A DNA stretch of 64,000 nucleotides from Acinetobacter pragensis (GTDB lineage: Bacteria; Pseudomonadota; Gammaproteobacteria; Pseudomonadales; Moraxellaceae), in contig NZ_LUAW01000001.1 of NCBI RefSeq assembly GCF_001605895.1, positions 62,001 to 126,000 of the forward strand, in the 5' to 3' direction. Under the pieces are notes generated by a model. That model saw only the letters and a program-made list of their open reading frames with translations, made no database searches and had not been told where the DNA came from. This document shows positions 56,384-64,000 of the stretch, in pieces; the first letter of the stretch is position 1, and each line of letters starts with the position of its first letter. The translations under genes were made by a program, and so were the position numbers.

Positions 56384-57823
56384 ATGTCAAATGCGAAAAG
56401 CGCAGCGGCCATGCCTGCAGCAGAAACTGCATCAGCGGATTATTTTGCGCAAAGACAATTGAAAAAAGGCGCAGTCGGCTGGCTGCTGCTGGTTGGGCTT
56501 GGGGTGGCCTATGTCATTTCAGGGGACTTTGCCGGCTGGAATTTTGGTTTGGCGCAAGGCGGCTGGGGTGGCATGTTCATTGCGACAGTCGCTGTGGCAT
56601 TTATGTACCTCTGCATGTGCCTGTGCATGTCTGAAATGTCGACCATGCTGCCGACTGCTGGCGGCGGTTACAGTTTTGCCCGTACTGCATTTGGCCCAAT
56701 AGGCGGATACCTGACGGGCACGGCCATTCTGATTGAATATGCGATTGCTCCGGCAGCCATTGCCTGTTTTATTGGCGCATATTGTGAATCCTTATTCGGC
56801 ATTGGAGGCTGGATCATTTATCTGGTGTGCTATTTGGTTTTTATGGGCATTCATCTTAAAGGCGCAGGCGAAGCCCTGAAAATTATCTTTGGCATTACGG
56901 CAGTGGCGGCTATTGCGCTGATGGTATTTATCTTTGCCATGCTGCCATCGTTTAACAGCGCCAATTTATTTGATATTGCGGTGACATCTGAGGCCGCAGG
57001 CGCCAGCAGCTTTTTACCTTTGGGCTATTTGGGCATTTGGGCGGCGGTGCCTTATGCCATTTGGTTTTTCTTGGCGGTAGAAGGCGTGCCTTTAGCGGCT
57101 GAAGAAGCGAAAGAACCGCATAAATCTCTGCCGCGCGGCCTTATCGGTTCCATGCTGATTTTGGCCTTCTTTGCTTTAGCGATTTTATTCTTGGGGCCAG
57201 GGGCTGCCGGTGCAGATGCGCTGAAGGCATCCGGCGCACCATTGGTTGATGCGCTGAAAGCTGTGTATGGCGCAAACACTTGGCTGGCGAGCTTCGTCAA
57301 CTTTGTTGGCCTTGCAGGGCTGGTTGCCAGCTTTTTCTCTATTATCTATGCCTATTCACGTCAAATTTTTGCCCTGTCCCGTGCGGGCTACTTGCCGAAA
57401 TCATTATCGTTAACCAATAAAAATCATGCGCCGCATTTGGCTATTATCATTCCCGGCGTGATCGGCTTTTTAATGTCTTTATCCGGTGAAGGCGACCTGC
57501 TGATTTTAATGGCGGTCTTTGGCGCGACAATTTCCTATGTACTGATGATGCTGTCTTATATTAAGCTGAAAACATCGAAAGCAGACCTGCCGCGCCCCTA
57601 TTTGGCGCCGGGCGGCATTGTGACAGCGTATATTGCATTGATTTTAGCAGCGGTTGCTGTGGTGGCGGGTTTTGTCGTCGATCCCAAAGTCTGGCTGATG
57701 GCTGCCGCGATTTATGCAGTCTTTATTCTGTACTTTTTATTGTACAGCCGCCATCACTTGGTTGCAGGCACGCCAGAAGAGGAGTTTGCCAATATTCAGC
57801 ACGCAGAGCAGGAATTGAAATAA
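56384..57823 (+). CDS. eat: ethanolamine permease
   Basis: This ~479-residue APC-family transporter has about twelve membrane segments. It contains YFAQRQLKKGAVGWLLLVGLG (given by YFAQRQLKKG), the SGDFAGWNFGLAQGGWGG segment and EGVPLAAEEAKEPHKSLPRG, all as in Eat proteins of Acinetobacter and Pseudomonas. AGAGG lies five bases before ATG 56384 (GTG 56378 is alternative). The ammonia-lyase genes follow directly, confirming ethanolamine as the likely substrate. Confidence 0.92.
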   Translation: MSNAKSAAAMPAAETASADYFAQRQLKKGAVGWLLLVGLGVAYVISGDFAGWNFGLAQGGWGGMFIATVAVAFMYLCMCLCMSEMSTMLPTAGGGYSFARTAFGPIGGYLTGTAILIEYAIAPAAIACFIGAYCESLFGIGGWIIYLVCYLVFMGIHLKGAGEALKIIFGITAVAAIALMVFIFAMLPSFNSANLFDIAVTSEAAGASSFLPLGYLGIWAAVPYAIWFFLAVEGVPLAAEEAKEPHKSLPRGLIGSMLILAFFALAILFLGPGAAGADALKASGAPLVDALKAVYGANTWLASFVNFVGLAGLVASFFSIIYAYSRQIFALSRAGYLPKSLSLTNKNHAPHLAIIIPGVIGFLMSLSGEGDLLILMAVFGATISYVLMMLSYIKLKTSKADLPRPYLAPGGIVTAYIALILAAVAVVAGFVVDPKVWLMAAAIYAVFILYFLLYSRHHLVAGTPEEEFANIQHAEQELK

Positions 57824-57845
57824 GGCGCAGGATAAAAGGATCTGA

Positions 57846-59234
57846 ATGATGCTGTATCAAATTCATGTAGCAAGTCAGCATTATGTTTTTCAAGACTTGA
57901 AAACCTTAATGGCCAAAGCAACGCCTGCGCGTACCGGTGACCAGCTGGCTGGCATTGCGGCGCAGGATGCAACGGAACGGGTCGCTGCGCAAATGTGCTT
58001 GGCGGATGTGCCTTTAAAGCAGTTTCTGAATGAAGCGCTGATTGACTATGAGGCGGATGAAGTTACCCGCTTGATTATGGATGAGCATGATGCTGCGGCC
58101 TTTTATCCGATTGCCCATTTTACTGTAGGCGATTTTCGTGACTGGCTGCTCAGTGATGATGCCGGCACCGAAAAACTGCAGGCGCTGCAGGCAGGGCTGA
58201 CACCTGAAATGACAGCGGCGGTCAGCAAAATTATGCGCAATCAGGATTTGATTTTAGTGGCGAAAAAATGCCGTGTGGTGACGCAATTCCGCAATACTAT
58301 TGGCTTGGAAGGCCACTTGTCGACACGCCTGCAGCCGAATCATCCGACTGATGATGTGTTGGGCATTTCTGCCAGTATTTTAGACGGCCTGATGTATGGC
58401 AATGGTGATGCAGTGATTGGCATTAACCCTGCTACAGACAATTTACAGAATTTATCTGAACTGCTGAAATTATTGGATTACATCATTCACGAGTATGAAA
58501 TTCCAACACAGTCCTGTGTGCTGACGCATGTTAGTTCCGGCATTCAGCTGGCCAATAAAAATGTCCCCATAGACCTGATGTTTCAGTCGATTGCCGGTTC
58601 GCAGGATGCCAACACCGCATTCGGCATTAATTTGGCGATGCTGCAGGAAGGCTATGACGCGGCTTTAAGCCTGAAGCGCGGCACGGTGGGGCAAAATGTG
58701 ATGTATTTTGAAACAGGTCAGGGCAGTGCGCTGTCCAGCAATACGCATCATGGCGTTGATCAGCAAACCATGGAAACGCGGGCATACGCCGTGGCGCGCA
58801 AATTTAAGCCATTTTTAGTCAATACCGTGGTGGGCTTTATTGGGCCTGAATACTTGTACAACGGCAAGCAGATTATTCGTGCAGGACTGGAAGACCATTT
58901 CTGCGGCAAGCTGCTGGGCGTGCCGATGGGCTGTGATATCTGCTATACCAACCATGCTGACGCTGATCAGGACGATATGGATGTGCTGCTGACCTTATTG
59001 GCAAATGCCGGACTGAATTTTATGATGGGCATTCCCGGTTCAGATGATGTGATGCTGAATTATCAGACCACCTCATTTCATGATGCACTGTATATCCGCC
59101 AGCTTTTAGGTTTAAAGCCAGCGCCTGAATTTGGCGCTTGGCTGGAACAGCAGGGCATTTTAAAGCAGCAGCTTCATCAGCTGCAGTGGCCTGCGCAAGT
59201 ACCTGAAAAATTTTCTAAACTGCTGATGTCTTAG
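57846..59234 (+). CDS. eutB: ethanolamine ammonia-lyase large subunit
   Basis: EutB, with adenosylcobalamin, splits ethanolamine into acetaldehyde and ammonia. The 462-residue protein has the TIM-barrel pattern of the family: GLEGHLSTRLQPNHPTDD, IVIGINPATDNL-type AVIGINPATDNL, SIAGSQDANTAFG, and FETGQGSALSSNTHHGVDQQT (given as GQGSALSSNTHHG). It lies 22 bases after the permease and 15 before eutC. The start may be either of two adjacent ATGs. Confidence 0.95.
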   Translation: MMLYQIHVASQHYVFQDLKTLMAKATPARTGDQLAGIAAQDATERVAAQMCLADVPLKQFLNEALIDYEADEVTRLIMDEHDAAAFYPIAHFTVGDFRDWLLSDDAGTEKLQALQAGLTPEMTAAVSKIMRNQDLILVAKKCRVVTQFRNTIGLEGHLSTRLQPNHPTDDVLGISASILDGLMYGNGDAVIGINPATDNLQNLSELLKLLDYIIHEYEIPTQSCVLTHVSSGIQLANKNVPIDLMFQSIAGSQDANTAFGINLAMLQEGYDAALSLKRGTVGQNVMYFETGQGSALSSNTHHGVDQQTMETRAYAVARKFKPFLVNTVVGFIGPEYLYNGKQIIRAGLEDHFCGKLLGVPMGCDICYTNHADADQDDMDVLLTLLANAGLNFMMGIPGSDDVMLNYQTTSFHDALYIRQLLGLKPAPEFGAWLEQQGILKQQLHQLQWPAQVPEKFSKLLMS

Positions 59235-59249
59235 CCGGAGCTGACGCGA

Positions 59250-60068
59250 ATGAAATTACATCCGGATGTTCAGTTTAAAACTCAATGTGAAAGCAATGCT
59301 TGGGAAAAATTAAAACAGTTTACTGATGCGCGCATTGCTTTGGGGCGCGTGGGAGGAAGTCTGCCGACACGGCCTGCTTTGGAATTTCAATTGGCGCATG
59401 CGCAGGCGAAAGACGCGGTGCTGAAAGCGCTGGATGTCGAAAGCATGATTAGGCAGCTGTCTGAATTTCAGATGAGCGTGCTGCAGATTGAAAGCTGCGC
59501 AGTTGACAAAGACCTGTATCTGAAGCGTCCTGATTTGGGGCGGGAGCTTTCAGAAGCCTCTCGGCAGCTGCTGAGCGACTATGCCCAGCAGCATGATGAA
59601 GGCTATGACGTAGCAATAGTTGCCGGAGACGGCCTGTCTGCCCGTGCGATTGAAGACAATGCGCCGTATTTTATCCAGCAGCTGCATGACGCTTGCCTGA
59701 CGCAGGGCTGGAGTGTTGCGCCCTTGGTGCTGGCGACTGGCAGCCGAGTGGCATTAGGGGATGAAACCGCCCAAATATTGCATGCCAAAATGCTGGTGAT
59801 GCTGATTGGAGAGCGTCCGGGTCTAAGCTCACCTGACAGCATGGGGATTTATTTTACATGGCAGGCGCATAAAGGCTGCCATGATGCTATGCGCAACTGC
59901 ATTTCTAATGTGCGTCCTGCAGGGCTATCGGTTACGGTAGCGATTCAGCGCCTGCTGGGGTTAATGAAAAAATCTGCGCAACTGGGACTGTCTGGCGTGC
60001 AGCTGAAAGATGAACATGAGATGACGGCACTCAGCGCTGAAGATACGCGTCCGAAGCGGCTATTTTAA
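59250..60068 (+). CDS. eutC: ethanolamine ammonia-lyase small subunit
   Basis: The 272-residue partner of EutB has ARIALGRVGGSLPTRPALEF at its start, VAIVAGDGLSARAIEDNAP in the middle and the cobalamin-related GERPGLSSPDSMGIYFTW block. GGAG precedes the ATG. No eutA, eutD, eutE or shell-protein gene lies nearby, so acetaldehyde must be handled elsewhere in the genome. Confidence 0.95.
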   Translation: MKLHPDVQFKTQCESNAWEKLKQFTDARIALGRVGGSLPTRPALEFQLAHAQAKDAVLKALDVESMIRQLSEFQMSVLQIESCAVDKDLYLKRPDLGRELSEASRQLLSDYAQQHDEGYDVAIVAGDGLSARAIEDNAPYFIQQLHDACLTQGWSVAPLVLATGSRVALGDETAQILHAKMLVMLIGERPGLSSPDSMGIYFTWQAHKGCHDAMRNCISNVRPAGLSVTVAIQRLLGLMKKSAQLGLSGVQLKDEHEMTALSAEDTRPKRLF

Positions 60069-60424
60069 AACAGCCTGCAAATGCTGGATATAAAGACTAT
60101 TTGACTTGACTGGATATCGGCGGTCTTTGAAAGCCTAATTTTCAATGCATGATGAAGGCCTCTATTGCGACGCGCGGCTTGCAGCCATGGTCATCAGCAG
60201 TACATCGGCCTATACATAAACCGTCAAGTCCGTTCACCTGCATTGGACAGACCAAATGACGGCTTTGTGCGGACAGGATCTACAAGTATTTTTTAAGCTG
60301 CGGCTGAGCTTCAGTTTTTTTACAACTATTCACCATCCTGTAAAGCTTCTTCACATAATACGGTGACTGGAATTGATAGTATAAAAAAACAGCAGTAGAT
60401 AACAATTATTTAGAGGGGAAAATT
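60069..60424. other. intergenic stretch after eutC
   Basis: No gene is seen. A weak hairpin with a T run around 60295-60321 might end the ethanolamine operon. AGAGGGG stands before the next start. Confidence 0.35.
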
Positions 60425-60703
60425 ATGACGCATGATTTTAATAAACCGCCCCATACTTCGAGTTCGGAAGAAACCACTCAGAAGAAGCGCATACCGGTAT
60501 ATATATTGGTCTTGATAGGCATATTCTTTGTTGCGCTGATTATTTATATGTCGGCAGATATCAAGCCTACACCAAGCGATGCGCCTCCAGGACATCCTAA
60601 TCCAGAAGCACAGCCAGCCACTCCGAACAATACCGCTACAGCTACTGCGGGGGACGAAGCCGCTGCGGCAGACCGCAATACGGCAACTGCTTCAGATCAT
60701 TGA
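60425..60703 (+). CDS. small single-span membrane protein with Ala/Thr-rich tail
   Basis: The 92-residue protein has a basic stretch then one membrane segment (about residues 24-43, IPVYILVLIGIFFVALIIYM). A polar Pro/Ala/Thr-rich tail follows (PGHPNPEAQPATPNNTATAT) and is probably periplasmic. The topology is like small envelope proteins of unknown role. A strong ribosome binding site (AGAGGGG) and a terminator 30 bases after the stop show a single-gene unit. Not recognised. Confidence 0.7.
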   Translation: MTHDFNKPPHTSSSEETTQKKRIPVYILVLIGIFFVALIIYMSADIKPTPSDAPPGHPNPEAQPATPNNTATATAGDEAAAADRNTATASDH

Positions 60704-60733
60704 TCATAGACAATTTAAACGCAAATCAAATGC

Positions 60734-60764
60734 CAAGCCTTAGCTATAAAGCTAGGGCTTTTTT
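60734..60764 (+). terminator. rho-independent terminator
   Basis: AAGCCTTAGCT pairs with AGCTAGGGCTT (one mismatch) followed by six Ts. Confidence 0.85.
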
Positions 60765-60969
60765 GCAATGGATTGTGCTCTTTTGTAGTAGTTCTGCATT
60801 TCAGTGTTGATTAAAAAATACCCAAAAACTAAGGTGGATTAATACGCTAAAAATCTTGGGCTGTGCAATAGATTACGAAATTCAGTCAAATACTTGCTTA
60901 AAAATAGATGATGTCAAAAAGATTGAGATGAAGCGATAACGATGAAGTAATAACAATGAGGGCTTAAAA

Positions 60970-62700
60970 ATGAATGATTATCCTGGCGGTTCAGGACGAT
61001 TTGATGCCATGTATTATTGGGATCAATTTCATCCTATTCTGAGTGCGGTCGCAATTCTTTTTATCGGCTGGATTGTGGCCTTGCTGATTGCAGGCGGTAT
61101 GAAGAAAGTGCTTGAAAAACTGGGCACAAATCAAAAGCTTTCAAGTGCTACGGGGCACAGATCCAATATTGAAAATATTGTTTCCCGAATTGTATTTTGG
61201 ATCATTTTAATTATTGCGGTCATTGGCGCATTAAATGTGCTGAACTTAACCAGTGTCAGCGGACCATTCAGCAATATGATTCAGCAATTCCTGCTGTTTA
61301 TTCCACAGCTGCTGGCTGCGGCTGCCGTGGGCTTTATTGGCTGGATTATTGCCAATTTGGTGAAAGTCGGTTCGCAAAAGCTGCTGAATAAAACCCAGCT
61401 GGATGAAAAGCTCAGTTCAGAAGTGGGTGTCAGTCCCATTAGTGAAAATATCAGTGAAATTGCATATTGGCTGATTTTGCTGCTGTTTTTGCCGATTGTG
61501 CTGTCTATTTTAGGGCTGAATGGCTTGCTCTATCCGGTACAGAATATGGTCAATGAGGCTGTGCTGTACTTGCCGAACATTTTTATTGCAGGGGTGATAG
61601 TTTTTGTCGGCTATATTTTGGCAAAAATTGTCCGGGGTATTATAGAAGGGCTGGTTCGCAGCTTGAATCTGCAGTCGCAGGCTGAAAAAATCGGCTTATT
61701 CAAGAATTCTAATTTACCGCATTTATTAGGTTCGTTTGTTTTCGCGGTCGTCATTATTACTGCATTAATTGTGGCATTTGAAGCGCTTGGCATCGAGGCC
61801 ATTTCACAGCCGGCAACCGCCATGCTGCATGAAATCATGTTTGCAATTCCTAACATTATCGCCGCAGGTTTAATCTTAGTCTTGGCGTATGTCGTTTCGC
61901 GCTTTGTTGCAAAGCTGGTCACGGAGGTAGTGGCCGGAACTGGCATAGACCGCGTTCCTGAAAAATTGGATGTACAGCGGTTTTTAGGTGCAACCAAACT
62001 GTCCGATGTGGTTGGCTATTTGATTGTTTTCTTTACCATGCTGTTTGCCGTCTCCGAAGCGGCCAACCGTTTGGGCTTTGAGCAAATCAGCGGCCTGATT
62101 GCCATGTTCATTCAATTTGGCGCCAATATTTTGCTGGGTGCAGTCATTTTGGTCATTGGCTTCTGGCTGGCGAATATTGTGGCCAATGTGGTGCAGCGCG
62201 GCGAATACAACAGTTCTCGCTGGCTGGGCAATTTAGTGCGTGTCCTGATTATGGGCTTGGTTGTCGCTATGGGCTTGCGTGCCATGGGCATTGCAGATTC
62301 TATCGTGAACTTGGCTTTTGGATTGACGCTGGGTGCGGTCGCGGTCGCTTTTGCCTTAGCTTTTGGTTTAGGCGGGCGCCAGCCGGCAGAGCGAGTGCTG
62401 ACCGACTTGATCGATAAGGCCAAAAAAGAAGGCAATCAGCCAAATCCAGTTAAAGATCAGGCGCGTGCCTGCGGGTTCGGAACCTCTGCTTCATCTGCAA
62501 CGGCTCAGTCTAAATCGCTTGATGACGGCTATACTGTTCAGCATCAGGAAGCGCCGGGTGTGGTGGAAAAAGAAACTGCAACACCGGATCAATTGGATGT
62601 CGATCCGGCAACGCAGCCGCTCAATAACCCTTTCGGCTCGACCGGTGAAAAAGAAGAGGGGATTGATACGCATACCCCATCTAAAAATGACCCCGAATAA
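60970..62700 (+). CDS. CmpX-like mechanosensitive channel family protein
   Basis: This 576-residue membrane protein has repeated helix-pair units, each of the form LLFIPQLLAAAAVGFIGWIIA, LYLPNIFIAGVIVFVGYILAK or FAIPNIIAAGLILVLAYVVSR (given in part: IPQLLAAAAV, LPNIFIAGVI, IPNIIAAGLI). These are the conserved TM-helix repeats found in CmpX and related small-conductance channels. An MscS-like GLTLGAVAVAFALAFGLGGR stretch follows near residue 455. The last ~100 residues are polar and probably disordered. The likely role is osmotic or membrane-tension response; this is inferred from family. Confidence 0.85.
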   Translation: MNDYPGGSGRFDAMYYWDQFHPILSAVAILFIGWIVALLIAGGMKKVLEKLGTNQKLSSATGHRSNIENIVSRIVFWIILIIAVIGALNVLNLTSVSGPFSNMIQQFLLFIPQLLAAAAVGFIGWIIANLVKVGSQKLLNKTQLDEKLSSEVGVSPISENISEIAYWLILLLFLPIVLSILGLNGLLYPVQNMVNEAVLYLPNIFIAGVIVFVGYILAKIVRGIIEGLVRSLNLQSQAEKIGLFKNSNLPHLLGSFVFAVVIITALIVAFEALGIEAISQPATAMLHEIMFAIPNIIAAGLILVLAYVVSRFVAKLVTEVVAGTGIDRVPEKLDVQRFLGATKLSDVVGYLIVFFTMLFAVSEAANRLGFEQISGLIAMFIQFGANILLGAVILVIGFWLANIVANVVQRGEYNSSRWLGNLVRVLIMGLVVAMGLRAMGIADSIVNLAFGLTLGAVAVAFALAFGLGGRQPAERVLTDLIDKAKKEGNQPNPVKDQARACGFGTSASSATAQSKSLDDGYTVQHQEAPGVVEKETATPDQLDVDPATQPLNNPFGSTGEKEEGIDTHTPSKNDPE

Positions 62701-62768
62701 CCTGTTCAATACATAATGAATCGGTCACTGTAATCAGTGGCCGATTGCTGATTTTAAAGAGGTGAAAC

Positions 62769-62936
62769 ATGTCAAAGAAAGCGCCAAATAAAGTACTTGC
62801 TCCGATCGTTATTGCGGGGATTACCATTGGTTTTTTAGCCAGCGCCTATAAGTTCATTTTTGCAGCCAAACAGCGCACTGAAATAGAGCATGAGGATTCG
62901 ATGATTGAAAAAAATGATCATGAATCAGAAAAATAG
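62769..62936 (+). CDS. small single-span membrane protein after the channel gene
   Basis: A 55-residue ORF starts at ATG 62769 with GAGG about six bases before it. It has a basic start (MSKKAPNKV), one membrane segment (about residues 11-31) and an acidic, His-containing tail (EIEHEDSMIEKNDHES). It follows the mechanosensitive channel gene by 68 bases on the same strand, so it may be co-transcribed. It is too short for many gene finders. No family recognised. Confidence 0.6.
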   Translation: MSKKAPNKVLAPIVIAGITIGFLASAYKFIFAAKQRTEIEHEDSMIEKNDHESEK

Positions 62937-63090
62937 TGTTTGAAAATTAGACTTTTTTTGGTATTTTTATACTCATAACTTAGTGAATTTCATAATAATA
63001 TTAATGGAATATAGCTGTTTAACTGTAATTGGGCAGTAATATTGCTGTTCTATAATTGGTCAAGGAATGACAGGAATGAGGGTAATTAAA

Positions 63091-63240
63091 ATGCTAAATA
63101 AAATTATGTCGGTAATGCAATTCAACGCACAGGTTCCAGCGCCGCATATTGCGGCTGCAGTGGCGAAAATGGAGCAGGCGGAAAACCGTTTGGCTGGTGC
63201 TAAAGGAATCACATTATTTCAAACTGATTATCTGGAATAA
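63091..63240 (+). CDS. possible small protein of 49 residues
   Basis: From ATG 63091, with GAGGG eight bases upstream, the frame encodes 49 residues including AQVPAPHIAAAVAKMEQAEN. An in-frame ATG at 63076 adds five residues. It is amphipathic rather than a membrane helix and is followed by a terminator hairpin, which supports a real transcript. No family recognised. Confidence 0.5.
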   Translation: MLNKIMSVMQFNAQVPAPHIAAAVAKMEQAENRLAGAKGITLFQTDYLE

Positions 63241-63278
63241 CATGTAAAGCAATACAGCGCATCTAAAAAATGCAGAAT

Positions 63279-63313
63279 TAAAAAGCGATTGAAATGATTT
63301 CAATCGCTTTTTA
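63279..63313. terminator. terminator between small gene and flavoprotein gene
   Basis: AAAAAGCGATTGAAA pairs with TTTCAATCGCTTTTT around a three-base turn, able to work both ways. Confidence 0.9.
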
Positions 63314-63392
63314 ATTTTCAGCCCTTTCCTATCTTATTTAAACCAGCAGCGTAAATAAAATGGGGGGGAACAATCCGTTTGTCTGGGCTGCA

Positions 63393-64000
63393 TCAGACGT
63401 ATTCAGAGGCGGCATGCGCAGACGACCAAGCCCATTGGAAGTTGAAGCCGCCTAAATGTCCTGAAACATCTAAAATTTCACCGATAAAGAACAGGCCTTT
63501 CTGCTTTTTGCTTTCCATAGTTTTTGAGGAGACTTCTGCAGTATCAACTCCGCCTAAAGTTACTTCTGCGGTACGGTAGCCTTCTGTACCGGAAGGTTTT
63601 ACCTCAAAGGCAGACAGCCGCTGTGCCGTTTTTTCTAGCTTTTCATCACTGATGTTGCCAATGGCGGTATCGGCGCTGTCCGGCCAAATCAGGTTTTGCA
63701 GCTCAAGCACGACACTTTTCGGCAAATGCTCACTCAGCAAGGTCCGTAGCAAAACTTTAGGCTGGCTCTGTTTTTTTGTTTTGAAAAAGTCTAGCAGATC
63801 GATACTGGGCAAAAAGTCAATTTTAAAACTCTGTCCTGCATCCCAATAGTTGGATAGCTGCAGTGAGCTTGGGCCGCTGAGGCCGCGGTGTGTGAACAGC
63901 AGCGCTTCGGTAAAACTGTTCAGCGCATTTGAAAGCGTTGCCTCTACGGCATTGCCGCTTAAACGGGTTGTCACTTCCTTGAAACTGTCCGAGAAGGTAA
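63393..64000 (-). CDS. BaiN/HI0933-type NAD(P)/FAD-dependent oxidoreductase, C-terminal part
   Basis: The frame is open to the right edge, so the N-terminal FAD-binding part lies outside the window. About 202 residues are seen. They include LLFTHRGLSGPSSLQLS (conserved THxGLSGP), the AEVTLGGVDTAEVSSKTMESK region and the ending GLFFIGEILDVSGHLGGFNFQWAWSSA (given as GLFFIGEILDVSGHLGG). All are hallmarks of the HI0933/YhiN/BaiN flavoprotein family. Substrate unknown. A GTG at 63974 could be mistaken for the start, but normal protein continues beyond it. Confidence 0.9.
   Translation of the reverse strand, partial: TFSDSFKEVTTRLSGNAVEATLSNALNSFTEALLFTHRGLSGPSSLQLSNYWDAGQSFKIDFLPSIDLLDFFKTKKQSQPKVLLRTLLSEHLPKSVVLELQNLIWPDSADTAIGNISDEKLEKTAQRLSAFEVKPSGTEGYRTAEVTLGGVDTAEVSSKTMESKKQKGLFFIGEILDVSGHLGGFNFQWAWSSAHAASEYV

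Overview
The window looks like chromosomal DNA of an Acinetobacter species. The order nrdB-nrdA-bfmR-bfmS-nuoA..N, the near-complete match of the response regulator to BfmR as I remember it, the fused nuoCD, and many small Acinetobacter-type proteins (DUF6868, DUF1003, DUF4126, YegP) all point there. I cannot name the species. I saw no rRNA, tRNA, CRISPR array or complete insertion sequence.

Layout. 1-1.9 kb is an accessory patch: a very AT-rich gene cut by the left edge, a VapBC toxin-antitoxin pair and a small gene remnant. 1.9-18.3 kb is a run of mostly single genes of housekeeping or unknown role (zinc ribbons, DUF proteins, RluA, an RraB-like protein, AHSA1/SRPBCC, PhnA/YjdM, a CHMI-type isomerase, ThiD, a HAD phosphatase, LtrA). 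A 222-bp intergenic element occurs twice here (5456-5677 and 6774-6995) with one difference and is probably a structured RNA. 18.7-27.6 kb is a sugar-acid cluster of two divergent units. Leftward lie an IlvD/EDD sugar-acid dehydratase, a GntR-FCD regulator and a 2-hydroxyacid dehydrogenase. Rightward lie an MFS carrier, an AraD1/FAH dehydratase, a 2,5-dioxovalerate-type aldehyde dehydrogenase and an exported lactonase. Together they fit a Weimberg-like route from a pentono-lactone made in the periplasm to 2-oxoglutarate. The shared promoter carries two mirror-image operator-like sites. The aldehyde dehydrogenase is much richer in GC than its neighbours, and its last 103 bp recur as an inverted copy beyond the lactonase.

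28-35.5 kb holds class Ia ribonucleotide reductase (nrdB, a 43-codon membrane ORF, nrdA) and the BfmRS two-component system. 36.7-51.8 kb is the complete nuoA-N operon for respiratory complex I (13 genes), closed by a strong terminator. 51.9-55.6 kb has upp, two adjacent cold-shock-domain genes (one fused to a membrane segment and an excalibur domain) and a divergent LysR/fpr pair. 56.4-60.1 kb is a minimal ethanolamine module (permease, eutB, eutC) without microcompartment genes. The end holds a CmpX-like mechanosensitive channel, three small proteins and the C-terminal part of a BaiN/HI0933-type flavoprotein running off the right edge.

The most unusual points are the inverted duplication around the lactonase (a possible invertible segment), the duplicated 222-bp element, the cold-shock/excalibur fusion and the paired operators of the sugar-acid cluster. 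All calls come from reading the sequence; no database search was run.
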